Shown here: piece after piece, positions 63,797-64,000 of the stretch | How positions within the stretch are numbered: the stretch's first letter is position 1 | Layout of the letters: each line of letters begins with the position of its first letter | Assembly (NCBI GenBank): GCA_039180675.1 | Contig: JBCDDC010000022.1 | Coordinates: 1 to 64,000, forward strand | Length of the DNA stretch: 64,000 nucleotides | Source of the DNA: Thermohalobaculum sp039180675 | GTDB lineage: Bacteria; Pseudomonadota; Alphaproteobacteria; Rhodobacterales; Rhodobacteraceae | Direction of reading: 5' to 3' | Notes under the pieces: generated by a model | The model's input: the letters and a program-made list of their open reading frames with translations, nothing else | Told to the model about the DNA's origin: nothing | The model's database searches: none | Position numbers and translations under genes: made by a program

Positions 63797-64000
63797 ATGA
63801 CCCGTTTCGACAAGCCCTTCACCCAGCAGGAGCCGATCCCCGAGGCGGCCATCGCGCGGGTCACCGAAATCCTGCGGAGCGGGCGCCTGCACCGCTACAA
63901 CATCGTCGCGGGCGAGGTGCCCGAGGTCAGCCTTTTGGAGCAGGAATACGCCGCCTATCAGGGCGCGAAGTTCTGCCTGGCCGTCACCTCCGGCGGCCAG
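63797..64000 (+). CDS. DegT/DnrJ/EryC1-type aminotransferase, N-terminal part (cut by window edge)
   Basis: The visible 68 codons read MTRFDKPFTQQEPIPEA…, then ILRSGRLHRYN, EVSLLEQEYAAYQGAKFCLAVTSGG. The S-G-R-x-H-R-Y and LE-x-x-x-A-x-x-x-G-x-x-x-x-x-V-x-SGG patterns match the N-terminus of sugar- or amino-acid PLP aminotransferases of the DegT/DnrJ class. The PLP Lys lies beyond the window. It diverges from metG. Confidence 0.75.
   Translation, partial: MTRFDKPFTQQEPIPEAAIARVTEILRSGRLHRYNIVAGEVPEVSLLEQEYAAYQGAKFCLAVTSGGQ

Noticed and set aside
61787..63892. MetG start beyond 63514
   Set aside because: The upstream 126 codons run through intergenic repeats and overlap the diverging aminotransferase start; AAGGAG precedes the ATG at 63514.

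Overview
The window is a chromosomal segment from a marine-type alphaproteobacterium, most likely Rhodobacterales (roseobacter group). The basis is gene content and arrangement: hisD-UPF0262-LMW phosphatase, KDO genes beside capsule-type glycosyltransferases, a single-copy secA, form II CoxL, a pyrrolysine-free MttB homologue, a Hint-domain protein, DUF2235 and a PstS-OmpA fusion, all GC-rich with tight ATGA overlaps. Species cannot be named from sequence alone.

Layout. 1-2310 is an AT-richer, gene-poor accessory stretch abutting the 3' end of a tRNA-Ala(CGC) gene (2311-2386). It holds the start of an IS3-type orfA, two orphan small genes (one HEPN-like), possible gene debris and a 16-bp inverted copy of the tRNA 5' end. 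2511-5939 is housekeeping (YggT, purD, xseA, DUF1330). 5952-10958 is a minus-strand operon mttB - P450 - DUF2235 hydrolase - enolase-superfamily enzyme, with a perfect palindromic operator between its probable -35 and -10. Facing it, 11552-14377 encodes a haloacid dehalogenase, an alpha/beta hydrolase, a PLP dehydratase and a plant-type ferredoxin; together these look like a catabolic locus. 14406-15982 carries a lipoprotein lipase and a UDG-family protein.

16165-23756 is a ten-gene Mrp/Mbh-like cation/proton antiporter operon with MrpA split into separate genes, three large proton-channel subunits and an unrecognised small membrane protein. 23753-24757 holds TerB and Hint proteins. 25038-32775 is a surface-glycan locus: kdsA and a phosphohexomutase on +, and cysQ, kdsB, two glycosyltransferases and galU on -. 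32866-37460 has a second PLP dehydratase, hisD, UPF0262, a phosphatase, a lipoprotein and rpsD. 37566-41302 has DUF6629, two transporters and an adrenodoxin-type ferredoxin. 41316-49521 has a hybrid sensor kinase with two apparently degenerate receivers, mutT-argJ-PPIase and secA.

49703-64000 contains a solitary form II CoxL-like subunit, an envelope pair (842-aa Ig-like/disordered protein and PstS-OmpA fusion), thiolase plus ABM monooxygenase, a cluster of signal-less hydrolases (NUC1 nuclease, class 3 lipase) next to a class III cyclase, metG, and the start of a DegT/DnrJ aminotransferase.

Best candidates for something new: the mttB/P450 locus with its operator; an ~89-residue insertion inside SecA NBD2; the split Mrp/Mbh-like antiporter with a possible ATC start; a coiled-coil N-terminal extension on ArgJ; and the palindrome plus spaced repeats after secA.
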